Assembly (NCBI RefSeq): GCF_963662255.1
Contig: NC_085046.1
Coordinates: forward strand, 144,041,762-144,105,761
Direction of reading: 5' to 3'
Source: Cinclus cinclus
Taxonomy: Eukaryota > Chordata > Aves > Passeriformes > Cinclidae
DNA: 64,000 bases
The notes under the pieces: generated by a model
The model's database searches: none
Told to the model about the DNA's origin: nothing
Seen by the model: only the letters and a program-made list of their open reading frames with translations
Position numbers and translations under genes: made by a program
In this document: piece after piece, positions 24,552 to 39,500 of the stretch
Position numbering within the stretch: position 1 is the stretch's first letter
How the letters are laid out: each line of letters begins with the position of its first letter

Positions 24552-27500
24552 TATATTTACATATACATACCCACACGTGTGTGCAAATGCCAGAAGTGGT
24601 TGAATTCCAAATGGGTAATAAGGTGATTGTTCTCTTTGCAGTTGTTTGTCCTCCAGGCAGTTATTTCCAGGACAATGAATGCATTCCCTGCCCTCTTGGC
24701 TACTATCAGTATCAGACAGGACATTCCTTCTGTATCAAGTGTCCTGTGGGCAAAACTACCAACTCCTATGGGGCAATCAGTGCTGATCACTGTAAGTTGA
24801 ACTCATTTTTTTCCTTATCCTTTATTTTCTGGCTTCAAATATTTAAAGATTTTTTTTTATTCATCTCTACGTTTTTGTTTTTTTTTTTAAATTAAATCCT
24901 CCCTCTGGGGGTTTTTGGATGGATATGATGCCTTTTGCATACATTCAAAAGCATTTTACAAAGTACAAACTGTCTGGTGTTTTGACCAAAAATGCATGAG
25001 AAACAAGTGGTCAGTCTCATCCAGGATGTTGTGGCTCCTTTAGACATGTTCATTGTCCTCAGGAATGATATTTGTGTATTTAGTATTAGTAAGAAACTTC
25101 TTATGAACTTCATTTATTGTCACTTTCATGAACACTAAAATAGTCTTGTTTTGTGCAGTGCTTTCTCTTGCAAATACAAACACTTCTCACAAAGCAACTA
25201 TTGAAATGTTCACTAAAGATGGTGAATTCAGCTTAAATAATTTGTTTTTTCTCATGCAGTTCTATACAAAAAATCGATTATTAGGTACAAATTCAGTTTT
25301 GTCTCCAGAATTATCTGATATAAAAGAAGATATAAATGAGACTACCAAGAATGGGCTTCTTGGGAAGTGTCATTTGAGTATATGGTCTGCTTTGTTCTCT
25401 TTCAACTTATTTGCTCTCTTAGGTGGGATAAGCCTCCTATTTTTATTGTAATGTATCCCAACATAATTAACTTTTACCTACAGTTGTCATTCTTTTCCAT
25501 GTGTGTTCCCTGGGTAGGTATTGGACTTGTGTCCATAGGAGTTTACTCCTTAGGGTTTAAAAACTTGCACTTGCAATTTTCTTTAGTAAACCTGCTCCCT
25601 GCCTGGTTTCTACTCTGCCTTTGTGCTGCACCTCAGTGCCAGCCCTCTCCAAATGGATAGGTTTCACATTATCTTCCTACTTGCTTTCATTCCCTGCTGT
25701 CTCCTTGCAGTGTCTGAAGAGTTTCACTGAATTAATTGTTGTGATAGCTCTTCTCGTTGCTCACAACATTCCACAGATCCACTGCAGCAGTCATTGAACA
25801 AACCTGTATGAAAGAACAGTTCCTTCACTGTACTTTGCTTTATAGTACTGGAAATACATCAACAGAGACTGGGTACATGACAGAGAATCTAAAAATGTTT
25901 GAAACACAAATTGAAGTAGCAACAAAGCAGTAAGACTGCCATGAGAGCATGAAATACTGTGCAAATCTTAGCTTAATTTTCAGTGAAGTCTCTGCTGTGT
26001 TAAGGACACTTTTGTCTCACAGCACTGAAATATTGTCCTACTGAATTGACAAGACCAGTGACTGCACAAGAAGTTTCCTCTGAACCTCAGAAAATGTTTT
26101 TGCTGTGAGGGCAACCAGGCACTGGCTTGGGTTGCCCAGGGAGGTTGTGGAGTCCTTGGAGATGGGTAAAAGCCATCTGGAAAGGTCCTGAGCAGCCAGC
26201 TCTAGGTGGCCCTGCCTGAGCAGGGGGCTCTGACCTTATGACCTGCAGAGGTCCTGTCCAGCCTCTGAATTCTGTGAAACCCAGTGACAGCTTTATCAAA
26301 GCTCCATTTTCCCTTTCCTCGCTCTCTTGTTCCAGGTGTCACATCCTGCCAGAGCAATGAGCAGGGCCTGCAGTGTGATGAAGATGGCCAGTACAGACCT
26401 TCCCAGCAAGACCCTGACACCAGGAAATACCTCTGTGTCGACAGCTCTGGAGCAGCACTGGACTGGACTGAAACAGAGGATCTCCTTACAGATGACCAGT
26501 GCTTGGGTAGGTGACAGAAGGATACTTTGGATATGCTTTGAAGGTGAAACTTCCTTATGAAGAGAATAATCATTCCACAGCTTATGGGGATTCACTGTCC
26601 CACAGTTATTCACTTTTCCATACCTGTGGCCTCTGCCTTAAGCCACATTCCTCCTTAGTTTTGCATTTCTTGACTACACTGGGAAGTTATTTCTGGTGAT
26701 GGAGGAGAGCAAAGCAGGTTTCCTGCACTCTGAGATGGCTCCCAGCTTTTGATGTGTGCTGACCTTGTGCTCTCTGCTTGGAAACCCAGAAGAATAATGA
26801 GTGGCCTAATGAGAAAGAAGCAGAATTATTTATTTATGTGTAACATTATCCCTCATCTGTGTATTCATGGGAAATAGACTATTTTCAGCAATGACCTCAC
26901 AGCCATAACACAACATCACCCTCTTGGCCCCTGCTGTAAGGTATCTGGCCTGGGGAACACATCCTTGTAGGCTGAAGGATGTTACTTCTGCTTGAATACA
27001 GATGCAAAATGCTGGTTTTCAAGGATGAAAAGCTTGAAAAAGCAAATAAAGTCATCTATCAAACAGTCCCCACACTGCCTGCAGTAAGGTCTAATTGTGC
27101 TTCTCAGCCTCAAAGCTTTTGCTTTTTCCCAGAAGTTTTTATATGCTCATGATATGATTGGTATTGAATTTAATGGAATATTCTCTTTAGAAACTGATGT
27201 CATGGTGTGCTTTGAGTTAGGCAAGTGTTATCAGTGGAAGGACTGTGAAAAGTAAAGTCCCAGTTGTGAAGAGGTTGCAAAACTATCTTCAGTTAAAATA
27301 ACTCTTTTTTTCCTCTGAGCATACTCTGAGACTGATCACAGTTCTGAACATGAGGTGAAAGCCTCTGTTGCTCTCAATCACGGGATAGCTGAGATGTTTC
27401 TCTGTGGAGAGAATTTAGGATCTTAATTCTCCTGTTACCATGAGCCTTCCTGCTTGGGTATTTCTGACTCTGTCCAGGATGGAGCAGTTGTAGATAACTG

Positions 27501-30500
27501 TGCTTTGTTTTGTGGGCTATGCTAGAAGATGTCACTACAAATATTTATGACTGTTGAAAATTCATTTGGGAGTTTAAAAACACAGCGACAATGTGTCATA
27601 GAATCACAGAATGGTTTCTGTTGGAAGGGACCTGAAAGACCATCTTGTTCCAGCATCCCTGTCATGGGCAAGGATGCCACCTAAAAGATCAGGTTGCTCA
27701 GGACCCCATGAACACCTAAGAAATTTGTTTACTTGCTTGGGTTTTTAAATAGTACTTTTCTGACTTATTTAATTTTGTTTTTCCCACCCCTTTTTTTTTT
27801 TTTAAAAGATCTTTGGCAAGAGGCAGGCATTTGGGAAGGGTCACCAAAACCCAGCTGGTCTTTGGTTTTTGAGTCTTCAGACAGAAGAATTGCCTTGTAT
27901 GATTGAAGAGGAGTAAGCTGTAACAACCATTGCTTTTGATTATTGTTCTCTCTCTTGTATTTTAGGTCACTTAACATTTACACTTAACATTTATTACTCA
28001 GCATTTATTATATGGAGGTTGGGATTAGGTGATCCTGAAGGTCTTTTCCAACCTAATCCATTCTATGATTCTGTAATTACAGCAGCAGAAGGACCTAGAG
28101 CTTTGCTCTAGTAAAAAACAAGATAGAGAATTTCTGTTCTGCATTAAGCCTGTGAAATTATTTTATGACTGCAATTTTTTTACCTTTCTTCGTACTAAAA
28201 AAAAACAAAATACAAGAATTTAAAAAGGGCAGTTTTTCTATGATTTTTCAATATTTTCAGTTTACTGTTTCATTACACTTTCTATCTTCTCTCTACTTTT
28301 CTCTCATATTATTGTATTCAATACATACAATATTCAATAATATGGCAGAAAAATAGAGAAAAAAGATTTTCACTTGAAAATGGAGGGGTGGGATGAAGCC
28401 AGAATTAAGGAAAAAAATCAGAAGAAAAGAAAAACCTTTGAGAGTGTAATTTTCTAAATTTGAATATAGGAATAGAAATAAGGGCAGCTTTTAATGAAGC
28501 ATCTCTGCAAGTTGCAGATGCAGAAAGGATTCAGTTTTGTGCAGGTTATCTAATGTTTGTATTGTTGTGCCCTGTATTTCAAAAAAAAAGAAAAAACATT
28601 CATTTCTGCCTGCACTGTGTTTTCTCCTTGTCCCCATCCTAACTGGAGTGCAAGGATTTTCTTGTGCTAAGCATTTGACAAACTCATGTGTGTTTTTTCC
28701 TGAGCAGAAATGATAGCTTTATCAAAAGCACCTGCTGGCTCAGCCCTGACAGCAGTGGACATTTGCTTCTGATTTAGCCTTGACTCTTTTGCCATAAGGG
28801 TGCAAATGATTATTTTAAGAACTTATCCCTGACTCTTATTTTATGGTTTATCCAGACATTTCAGGAGAGAGGGCTGTGATCCTCTGGCCAGACTGCTGTG
28901 CCTATGAGCCCAGGGAAAAGAGGGGCTGAGTTTCCAGCTCTTCCATGTACAGACATCTCCCACAGCTGGGATCACACCAAAACTCCTGCTTTGACCTCTT
29001 TTAGGTCTAGGCCTGGTGCTGGCTGCAAGGAGCCAGAGGTTTGCCTTTAGAGAAGTTTGGTCACCAAAGGATGATGCTAAGTCACCACGTTCTTCTCTTA
29101 ACCACAGCATGGCTTGGGTTGGAAGAGATCTTAAAGATCCTCTGCTTCCAGCCCCCCTGCCATGGGCAGGGATAATGTGCTGTGCTCACTCAAATGTGCT
29201 GGTGCATCAACCTGTGGTCACACTGTGCCCAGCCCTTGGTAATACAGCAGGGTGGTGGTGGCACTGTGTGTCCTCTCACTCTGTAATCCCCTTCAGGGCA
29301 CAGACAGGGCCAAACCCTCTGGAGCCTGGATTAGATTCCTCACCCCATTTAATGACCTTTGGGGTTTGCATCTCTAGACCCTATGAGCTTTTCCCAGTGT
29401 GTGAACAGTGCTGCTTATCAGACTCCTCACACAGGTGAGCAGGTCCAGTGCAGAGGGAACAGATAAAAGGGTTTGGTCAGTAAAGTGACAGGTGTTAAAA
29501 GTGGAATGGAGTAGTAATAAGGCAGCATGTAGGACATACAACCTTGGATATAGCCTTGGGCCTTTTGTCAGTGGAGATCAGGCTGTTGTGTTTCTGGATT
29601 TCCTGTCTAACCAAGTGCTGTTGGAGCTGGCTCTTGTTTCTGTGACTGGTTGGCAGAAAGTTGGTTTCCCCTTTGACTCAATAGTTGGTTCAATGCCATG
29701 ACCAAGTAATGAGAGATGGCAGGTCTGCTGCTGGAAGAGAAGCCTCACTGGAAAGTAAAACCCCAGCCCACTCCTGGCCAACTGGTTTTTAAAACATCTT
29801 GTGACACTTTTTATTTCAAAGCTGAAATTCTACCCTCACACCAGCTGTCTCCTGCATTATCTGTGAGGTTATGGTACATCATTTAATGAGCAAACTTCTC
29901 TCCCCACAGAATTCCTCAAGCTTAATTTCTACCTAAAGTCTTTGTCTGTTTGCAGCATGGAAACTGATTGATAATACTACTTGGTTGGGGCTTTTTGTTG
30001 TCTTTTTTTTTAGTGCTCAGAAAATTTGAAAGAATTCCTGCCTCACGCCTGATTTATGGATCAGAAGAAGCTCAAATTCTTCAGTCTCAGTCATCTGGGG
30101 GAGACCTGCAAAATACATCTTTTCAGTGCATTTCTGGTGAGAAAACTGAGAAAAGCTGAAAAGCACAACACTAACAATTATGGAAAATAATAACATCTTC
30201 ATATGATGAGTCCGTAGTTATGTATATGGATGAACTATATGTTCTGCAGTGTGGCACCAATTCACTGCAAGTTATTTACAGCTTTTGGTGACCTTGGTTC
30301 AGGGAAGAGATTGATGTTTCTTTCAGAAAGAAGTCTTCTGACTTTACTTACTACTAAAGTAATCTTTAAAGACAGTTGATGTAGTTTGCAATATGAATGA
30401 GAACTGAGATTTAAACCAGGAAACATTCATCAGACTGTGCAGATATGTGGACAAAAGAAGGATTAGGTGTTCAGGACATATGAAAAGCAAGGTTTTACCT

Positions 30501-33500
30501 CTTCACAAATTACCTTATTGGCACATAAAATAGGAATAATCATCTTTGCTTACATCAGGAAGGTGTTATAAGGAGTTCAGAGCTATTCCTCTGCCAAGTC
30601 TTAAGTTTATATACTATATTGCATCTGGTTTAAGTTGGTTCAGAACCATCTAAAACCCAGAGGAATCACCACACTGCCTTGAGTCAGTCTCACCTTGTGT
30701 GTCCTAAAGCTCTGGCTGTGAAAGGAGGCAGAGGGATATGTTCAAAGCAAAAACTCCCTGGCAGTAATAACACAGATGTCCTGTTTGTAAGATACATGCC
30801 AGAATTCCGACAAATCAGTGGCTTTGTGTCATATGCCACAGTCTAGTCAGAGCAATCACCTTTCGTGTTAAGAAATTAATATGGGAAGCCTTTTATTACT
30901 GGAATGATTTTCCTGTGTGAACTCATCCTGGCTGTATACTTTAAGATTTCTTGCACCTTCCCTTGAACATGGAGACTTGCAAAAGCAAGACACTGACCTG
31001 AGAGAGCCTGAGAGCAAATCTGGGGAGGAAGTCACTCCCCTTTATCAACTAATGTGATTCCCTCTCTCTTATAGCTGTATTTTCTTTATAAGTTATTTAA
31101 ATGGCAGCACAGCTACAAAATATTACTGCTGAAGTTCTCATTGAGGGATGAGGGTTAATCTTTCCCTCCCTAAGTCCTGGTAAGGTCAGATAGCTCAGCT
31201 TATATTTCATCTGATGTTCTGATCTAAGTTGGTTGATTTCACACCAATTGGTAAGTGTTTCACCTGGGCTAGGAGCAGAGCTGTAGGAGTAAGTTAGTGG
31301 TGAATTTTTAAGGCCTTTTAAAGATCCTTTTAAGAAGGATCTTCAGCTACTCCTAAATCTGGAACGGATGGCTGTTTCTCTCTTACTGGCCCGGGGATTG
31401 CTGCAGGGGCAGCATGATTGAAGAATATGATGTTTCCCTCCTTCCTGTCACTCTGATATTTGTCACAACCTCTTTGTCATGGGCTTACTGTATCAGGCAG
31501 ATGTTATGTGCTGGCAAAGTGGCTCATGAGAGTCCTCCCTCAGGCAGAATTATACAGCAGACTTTAAATGTTTGGGTGTGTGGTCAGACCTGTATCAGCT
31601 GTTTATATTATCAGGTAATGAGCAACTTTCTGGATGAATTTAATTCAATTTTCAATCCTTAACTCTCTACTAGAATAGCTGAGTACTAAAGTTCATTTGG
31701 CTAATTAAATTCGTCTGATAGACATATGGAAACCTAGATAAGTGGCAGTAAGCAGTGGAATTTCTAGCAACCATTTTGCATGCAAAATGCTAGGAAACCT
31801 AAAATTTCTTTCCTGTTTTCCAGTCTGTGAGAAGGAAGATGCCTGTGGCTTTGCAGCTGTAACTCTTGCTGGTACTGAAGTGCTCTGTGCATTATACAGC
31901 GCTGCTGAAGCCAACTTCAACTGCACCACCTCTGGATTGGTAAGAATGATCATATTATTTGAAAATATGTTTATCATAGTGCTGTGTGTTCCATGTAAGT
32001 AGACAAGACCACAGAAGAAAGGCAGGCTGTTTCCTGGCCCCTTGCACATTGCTCTTCCCTGTGGCAATCCCTGCATGTTGGTGTAGAAGCTACACCCAGA
32101 TGTTTCCAAAAATGACTGAATATCTGAATATCTCAGTGGCTGAAGCATCAGACAGTACTGTTGCCCCTAAAATAAGCTGAGCATCTGCAGATAGGATATC
32201 AGGTTGATTTAAAAAGAGGGTTAATCTAGATAGTCCAAACTAAAACTAGCCAGGTTGGTAATCAGGTCACCTGAAACAATCATACTGAGTCCCTTCCTCT
32301 AGCCCAGGGTTTGAACTGTGTGCTCTTTATCACTGTGCTATTTCCCTATTCACTACTTTAAGCAGCAGCGTGGCATTGAGGAGCTGAGATCTGTTTGATA
32401 GTGTAAAAAAGTCTGTATGAGAAAGAATAAAAAACGTCCGCATGGAGTTGTGCTGTGATAACCTTTGTTGCTCATTGCTCCCCATGAATTTCTAAATAAA
32501 GATAATGTATTTTAGGAGAGGAAATCCATTAACTTGTATTTATTTTGCTTGCCTGTTTTGTGTCTCAGGTCCAAGGTGTCTTGGGGAACCCTGCTGCCAC
32601 TAGCATCAGTGGCCTCAGCTGCTTGCTTCGTGTCAGGAACCCAGAGGGAAATGCACTGATGATCTATTTGAAGAGAGGTACCAGATGTGAATCACTCACC
32701 TAAATCTGACTCTGTCCAAGCTGGCAGATACTTCTGTACAGGGTCATGACTAAATGTGGGGAGCATCTTTCTTTAAGAAGACACAATACTTTACAGAATT
32801 CAACATTTAGTGACAGTCTAGAAGCTTCAGAAAAATCTTTTATATTTTGTTCCCTAGAAATTAAGAATACTTTTGTAAGCCATTCTGATGATTTTTGCCA
32901 GAAACGAGTCCCATAAAACCTCAAAATCTGTCCAGTGTATTTTCCTATTCTGTTCTGTTCTGACTTCACTAAGCAGTTTGTTATTTGCACACATAAGGCA
33001 TTCTTAATGACCAGCCTGTACGTAATTTAAGTTCGCTTTACCTTTGATTGTGAACTGTTCTAGTAATATAGCAGCCAAGAAGTTAACTGCTCTCCATGAA
33101 TCCCAAAATATTTCAGCTGAACTAATGCATGCATGAGACAAAATTTATTTATTTATTTATTTAATTACGGCCTGAGTGTGGCTGACAGCACCACATCCAT
33201 TGTGTGTCCAGCTTTAAGTGTCATTCCAAACTGGAAGCAAGATAACCAAATGCTGCAGGGTTTGAATCAAAGCTCTCTGCTCATACCATGTTCTTTGTAT
33301 TTCTATGCAAACCTCTGAGCCAGTATTTATTAATATTAATAAAGGTAAAAGATCAAATTCTCACCTGAAAATGAATCAAGACCCCTGAGCTTGTTGTGAT
33401 TGGTATAATCTTGTTAATAGCATATCTATTCTAGTTTTTTAGATCCAAAATTCTATGAATCATGCCCTCCTAGTTAGCAAAAGTCTTAATTGCAGATGCA

Positions 33501-36500
33501 GTTATGCTGGCCAAATTACACATTTTACTTTTTAAATGAGAAAAATTTGTTTCATTTTTATCTGGGAGTTGCTAACAGTATAACTGAGTGCTCGAAGGTG
33601 GAATATTACCAATCTTAGTGCATGGATCAGTATAGGAGCTCTTTGCTGGCAGTGCATTATAACCAGCTACTCAGGAATGATGGCACTACGTCATCTGATG
33701 ATCTTATCTTGCTTCTGAAACTCAAAGTCCAGAAAAGGACTTTTAAAACTGAGTTTTGATCATAAAGCTTTCAACCAATTCCAGAGTGCAGGCAATTAAA
33801 AAATATTCCTTGAGCTCCCTTTGAGCTCCTTTCCTTTTCTGTGTACCCAGGACAGGAATTCAGCTCCTCTGGACTCAAGACCTTTGAGAGGACTGGCTTC
33901 CAGAACGTGCTGTCTGGTGTGTACCGCTCCATGGTGCTCCCAGTAGCCAGCACATCCCAGACTGATGCTCAGCTGCTCTGCAGACAAGAGTGCAGCCAGG
34001 ACTCCTGCTGTGATGGATTTATCCTGAGCCAGCTCCTGCTGGATGGAGGTACTGCCTGACTGCACAGGACAGAGTCCTGCAGTAAGAAACCAATGCTAAA
34101 TGAGTAGAAGTCATTGCTGGACACAGTACACAAACCTCTGCATCATACCTGTGTGAGCAGTCTGTCTCTATCACTGACATTTTTTTGGTGTTGTGAAGGT
34201 TTGAGTTATGCCCAAGACTTGGTCTGGAGCAGTAAAGATCTGAGGTAGCAACGTGCTCTTGGAAGAAAATGAACATTTTAAAGGGAAAAACCTGACAGAG
34301 TTCCAGCAGTGTTTGGACAATGCTCTTAGGAACATGGTGTGACTCCTGGGGCTGTGGTGTGCAGGGCCAGGAATTTGACTCAGTGATCCTTGTGGGTTTC
34401 TTCCAACTCAGCCCATTCTCTGTCTGTCATCTCCATCTGGATGAGATAAATTGTTCTGAAAACAACTCTCTCCATACATAGCACAGCTCAGTTGCCAGAA
34501 CTTGGTGCCTTTGAGCTGATACAGGAACTAAGGAGGTGCCTCCAGACAGTTCTTGTGGTACAAATGAAAATCAGCTTCCTTTTAAGAGCAGGAGAAAAGG
34601 ATGCTAAACAGAATTATGTTATATTATCTCATTCAGAAATGCTAAAATATCCCAGGTCTGGATGTCTGTCTAGGAGAGCAAGTGGTAGTGGGATGGATGG
34701 AGTCTGGCAGAGGTGGGACTTTGGCACAAACAGATTTTTGCCAAAAAGTTCAAACACTTTATGCCAATGCTTACTTATTGCAGTTTAGTTTCCCTTTGGA
34801 GATGAATTTCTTATAGGATGCAAGGTTTTAAATTATATGCCTCAAGGATTTAGAGACAAGCTATATTAACAGTCAGGAGTTGGACTTGATGCTTTTTGTG
34901 AGTCTCTTCCAACTCAGGATATTCTCTGATTCTGTGAAATCCAGTCATGTGCTAGTGGCTGCTATGTGACAAGCAATTCTCCAGTTTGGAGTGGAAACTG
35001 ATCCTAGAGTTACAAAAATCGATGAAAATCTGTCACAAATTATCTGTGAAAGTTGTCAAGAAAATATTTCCAGAAAATTATTCTCTGTTTTGGCATCTTA
35101 TTTTTATTTTTGGATCACAATATTGTAAATGATTTTGTGAATTCCATTTCTCTATACATTTACCATCAAATTTTGGGTTCTCTCTACTTGTGAGTGTAAA
35201 AGGTGAGTGTCTGTTTGGTTGGGGTGACTATTTGGATCAGTTCTACAGGTAAATGCACTACTTGGACTAGCATTTTGCTTAAAAAGAAAGAAAAAAGAAG
35301 GAAAAGGTAGCATATTCAATACCTCATGTACCCAGTCCATAAAAACAAACTAGAAATTGTAGAACCTTAGAAATGCCTGAGCTGTGACACCAAGTGCAAA
35401 GCAAAAGCTGAGTATTGTCTAGAATTTATGGTAACAGATTGGTGCCAGAATAGGTGGACTTAAACACTCTGGTCCCCCAAGTCACATCACATTTCTGGGG
35501 GAAAGTGAGGCCTGGGATGACTAAAATCAGGCAGCAGCTCAGGAAATCATTGCAGTAAAAATATATGTGTTTTTTTGTTGTTGTTGTTTTTGGTTTTTGT
35601 TTTGTTTTGTTTTGTTTTGCTTTGTTTTTTGTTCAGAACCTGAGATTGTAACACCATCAAAGGATTGGATGTGTCTCTCTGGTGCTGTGAATTGCTGAGA
35701 ATATTTTTGGATATTATCAGATAATAGAATATTTTATTAGGTGATAATAGTATGTGCCTGAAATCTCTGAAAAACAGGCTACAAATGTTTAGTTTGGGTA
35801 TAGGTAGCTAACCTTAGCACTCAAATTTGAACATTGGATTCTAATTTTCACTTTTGTTTTATTTTGTTTTGCTTTGCTTTGTTTTGTATTGTTTTTTTGT
35901 TAGCAATACTGAAGGGTGTCTCTCTCAGTGACACAGATTCAGCTGGCACTTAGAGAAAGTACTGGGGTCTTGGATAGGTGCAGAGCATTAGTGCAGCAAT
36001 GCAGCTGTGTCTTTTCCTGCCCCTAGGGACCATTCTGTGCAGTTTGCTGAGCTCCCCAGACGTGCTGATCTGCAATGCCAAAGGATGGAGTCCAACACCA
36101 ACCTCAGCCATGGCTGGGATGTGCAATGGTGTGAGCTATGATGAGAAGGAGAAGAGGTTTTCTTTCACCCTGGGAGGACAAGTGTTCAGTGGAAGTATGT
36201 CGTGAATTACCTCAATTTACATTAGTTCTCTTTAATTGTTTTGTGGACTCTGTCTTGTTCACCAGCCTGCTCTTGTACTCCAGTGCTTTTTTCAAGTAAA
36301 TCCACATCCCGAGAGAATAAGAATTCTCTGGCTGGATGCATTGCTAGATAGATGGACCTCTCACATTTTGCCACATGAACATTTATGAAAGTTGAGACTG
36401 TGTTTAATATGTCACTCTGTAATACTTGCAGCATTTAATTTAGGCGGATTCAAGCCAATAATCTGAAAGAAAGGTAAAATCTGGAGCAAAGATAAAAAGA

Positions 36501-39500
36501 GAGATGCCCAGACCTACACAGTAAAAACAATGATAGGAAATTGTGTAAAGTTTGGCACCCTGGACCCAGACTAGCCCTGTGACACCTGTGACCTTCTTCC
36601 TTAGTCTTTTATATTTATTGAAGGTGATGCATAGTTTAGTGATGTGTTTTCTATTAAATTTCTGAGTATTTTTAAATATTGTTAATTTAAACAGCTATTG
36701 CAACAAATTTTTTTCTTTACTAGCTTCTCAGTTGATGCAGGAGGAAGAAAGAAATTTCACTACCTTTCAGGAAATTTACCTGTGGAGAGGTAAGTTATCT
36801 CACAGAAGCTCTTACAAAATCTTATGATGAACTGTAGGGTGTGCAGATGTCTATTATATAATGGAAATATCATTGTCACTTAATTTCATGCTATCCAAAT
36901 TAAGACACAAATCAGAAGCCTATTTTGGCAGGGATGTGCAATCTGGAGTAGTCTACTGCTAGTTTCTTGAAATTTGGGTAAATTCTTGTGTCTGAGAACA
37001 TAATTTATAACTTTTAATACTCTTGAAAATGGTATCATGAAAACACCTGTTTTTGTCCCATCACTGTCCAAGTACCATAATAATTTGGCACTTCATGCCT
37101 AATTATGTGGATTATGTTTATTAGCAGAGTAACTGATTTTTTTTCTTTCTGAATCTTACCATGTACATGGCAGCACCTGCACAAATGATTTGTAATAATG
37201 CTTTAAAAGTGCACAAAGCCTTCAGAGCACTGATATTGAATACAGAGTGACTCTGGATATGAAGTTTACTTTTGTCATCCAAACAATCCAAGACAATATA
37301 CAGAGATGGTTTTACTCATTCTTGATTCAATGTTTGGAGGACTACCAAAGGAATTTTCCTAAGTGGTGCATCTTATATGTTTGTTCAGTTTTGGGAACTG
37401 AGGATTATCTTGTCTTGTGAAAGAAAGATAAAGGAAATTACTTTGCTCTTTGATTCCTGTTTCATTCCAGACTCTGATATGATCACCCGGACGCAAACCT
37501 CTTTGTGTGAAGGTGCTGCTTCAAAGACAAAGGAAGATCTTGTGTTATCAGGTATTAGAGCAATAGCAGACAGAGCAGGAAACAGAAGAGAGCAGAGAGG
37601 GGATGCAGAATTTAACCAGAAAATATAATATATTGCTATATATGTGTTCATAATGATGTAGGTGTTGTAAAGGCCACAGGATTTCTCTGAAGTGGGACGT
37701 CTGATCCAGGTTTTGAGAAACATCTTGGAAATGTAGGCCTGGCTTTATGGTTCTTACCTTGCCAGGCCAGGCAGGAAATTAAAGTGTTAAAATGTTCAGT
37801 GTGAAACTTCTTCTTTCAGACTTACTGAGCTGGAGAGGTACAGGAAATATTATTTGGCTGAGAAAAAAAATGTACATAACCCAGGAATGAACTACTTGGC
37901 CTGGGTAGCTGGGCATGTTTACTGCTACTGACAGCTGTAAATATGGGCCATAGAGAAACCCAGGATGAAAGTGCAATCATCAGTGTTTCTTCCATGTGTG
38001 ATGGCAGTGAGGGACCTGTGAACTTCTCCTAGCTCCTTTGTTATTCCAGGGTTTGCTCTTTGTTGCATGAAGTCACGTATAGGTCCATAATAATTTATAG
38101 GAAGTTACTGGAGTTCATTTGGGCCTTCAGCACCATAATCCTAAGAGAAAGTGAGCAGTGGAGTTTGCTGAGAGCACCTTGATCCATTTTTAATGAATTA
38201 TAATCTTTGCTGAGTAGTCTTGATGAATGTCTGAGCACATGATTTAATATGTGCAAGATCCTAAAAGGAAATGAATTGCTGATTTTGCTTAGAGAATTCA
38301 AAAGGAAAGTAAACTAAACTAATAAAAGAAACTAAAACTGCCCATTTATGTAGCAGAGCTTCTACATAGTTTGGGGTATTTTATAGACTTAAAATGGGAG
38401 AAAAAAAGTTGCACTTATTACTGTGGTTGAAATTATCTTGCATTTACCTGCCGAGGCATGACTGCAGCCCTCAGGGTTCTTTATTTACCTTGCTGGGGCT
38501 GATGATATCATTAAAACTTGCAGTTATGCAAGGAATGCAGTTTTTACCTCCATCCCTAAATCTTACACTTGACACCAGATGTTTAAAAGAAACTGAAGGT
38601 TGAAGTTATGGCTTGAGAGGTAACAGGAATTGTAGGTTACCTTGTTTAAGAAGTCATGAGTACATCTAGGAAAATGTCTACAGAGCTATTATCACTTGAT
38701 AATAATTTGTAAAAAACAGGGTAACATATCTTTTCTAGTTTATGATAGAAAATGCAAAGCTACAGTGCATTTTCAGCATGTCAGTAGGTGCTTCAGCACT
38801 CCAGCAATCATCAGCATGTCTTTACTTCTTGTTTTCACTATTGTCTGATTATTTCACTGCATGTAAAATTAAGTGACACAATGTCTTGCAATGTCGGAAC
38901 TGGGGATGAGACCTGCTGATGACATTTGATAAATAAGAAAGTGTTTATGAAGAAATTTGTAAGAGATCAATGAAGAATGTCAATTTCTTTTAATACTGGA
39001 CCCTTATTTAAGGGTATAAATTTGTAAACTAGAAAATAGCTGTGATTGATTGTTTCAGAGGGAGGTCAGGAGATATAAATAATTGCATACGTCTCAAGGT
39101 CACAGGCAGGTGACAGAAGTGAGTTATGTAATGTGGTCTGTGGGAGCTTAAATTCAGAGACATGAGCTTAAATGACTGAAATAGGTATTAGGCTTGTCAA
39201 GAAAACTTTTAAGACTGAGGTGTAAAAGCTTCTCAAGGGAATATAAGGAAACTGCTGTATTTTGAATTAACAAAACAACATCAATAAAGGAACTACAAGC
39301 ATCCTCTGAATCCTCATACTTCATTGTTAGGATGTTGTGTTGCATGACAATAGAGTGAAGCCTCTAATTTCTAGAATTTTCATCTAGTTTTTTGATATTG
39401 GAAATAGCTGTCAGTGTTATTTTGTGCAGGTCAGCAGGGAGTCACTGCCTTCAGGAGAATCACTGTGGGTGAACAATTCTCTTATTCAAAGCAGTCTTTG

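Larger units (their letters stand above)
19761..24641 (+). other. TG: TG intron 20
   Basis: A 4,881-nt phase-1 intron, the second longest complete one. It carries two long TA-rich microsatellites (21309-21481 and 24462-24584) and a TTTTG/GTTT-rich run (22606-22665). No exon or transposon was recognised between them. Confidence 0.85.
26507..30013 (+). other. TG: TG intron 22
   Basis: A 3,507-nt phase-1 intron with three short CR1 fragments (27596, 28015, 29103). Nothing else is recognised. The acceptor has a T-run, CTTTTTTTTTTAG. Confidence 0.85.
34049..36026 (+). other. TG: TG intron 26
   Basis: A 1,978-nt phase-1 intron with two CR1 3'-end fragments (34296, 34868) and TTTTG-rich runs at about 35570-35632 and 35857-35900. 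The acceptor is GCCCCTAG. Confidence 0.88.

Noticed and set aside
21353..24626. Short ORFs rich in Ile-Tyr at 21353-21544 and 24390-24626
   Set aside because: They are translations of TA microsatellites.
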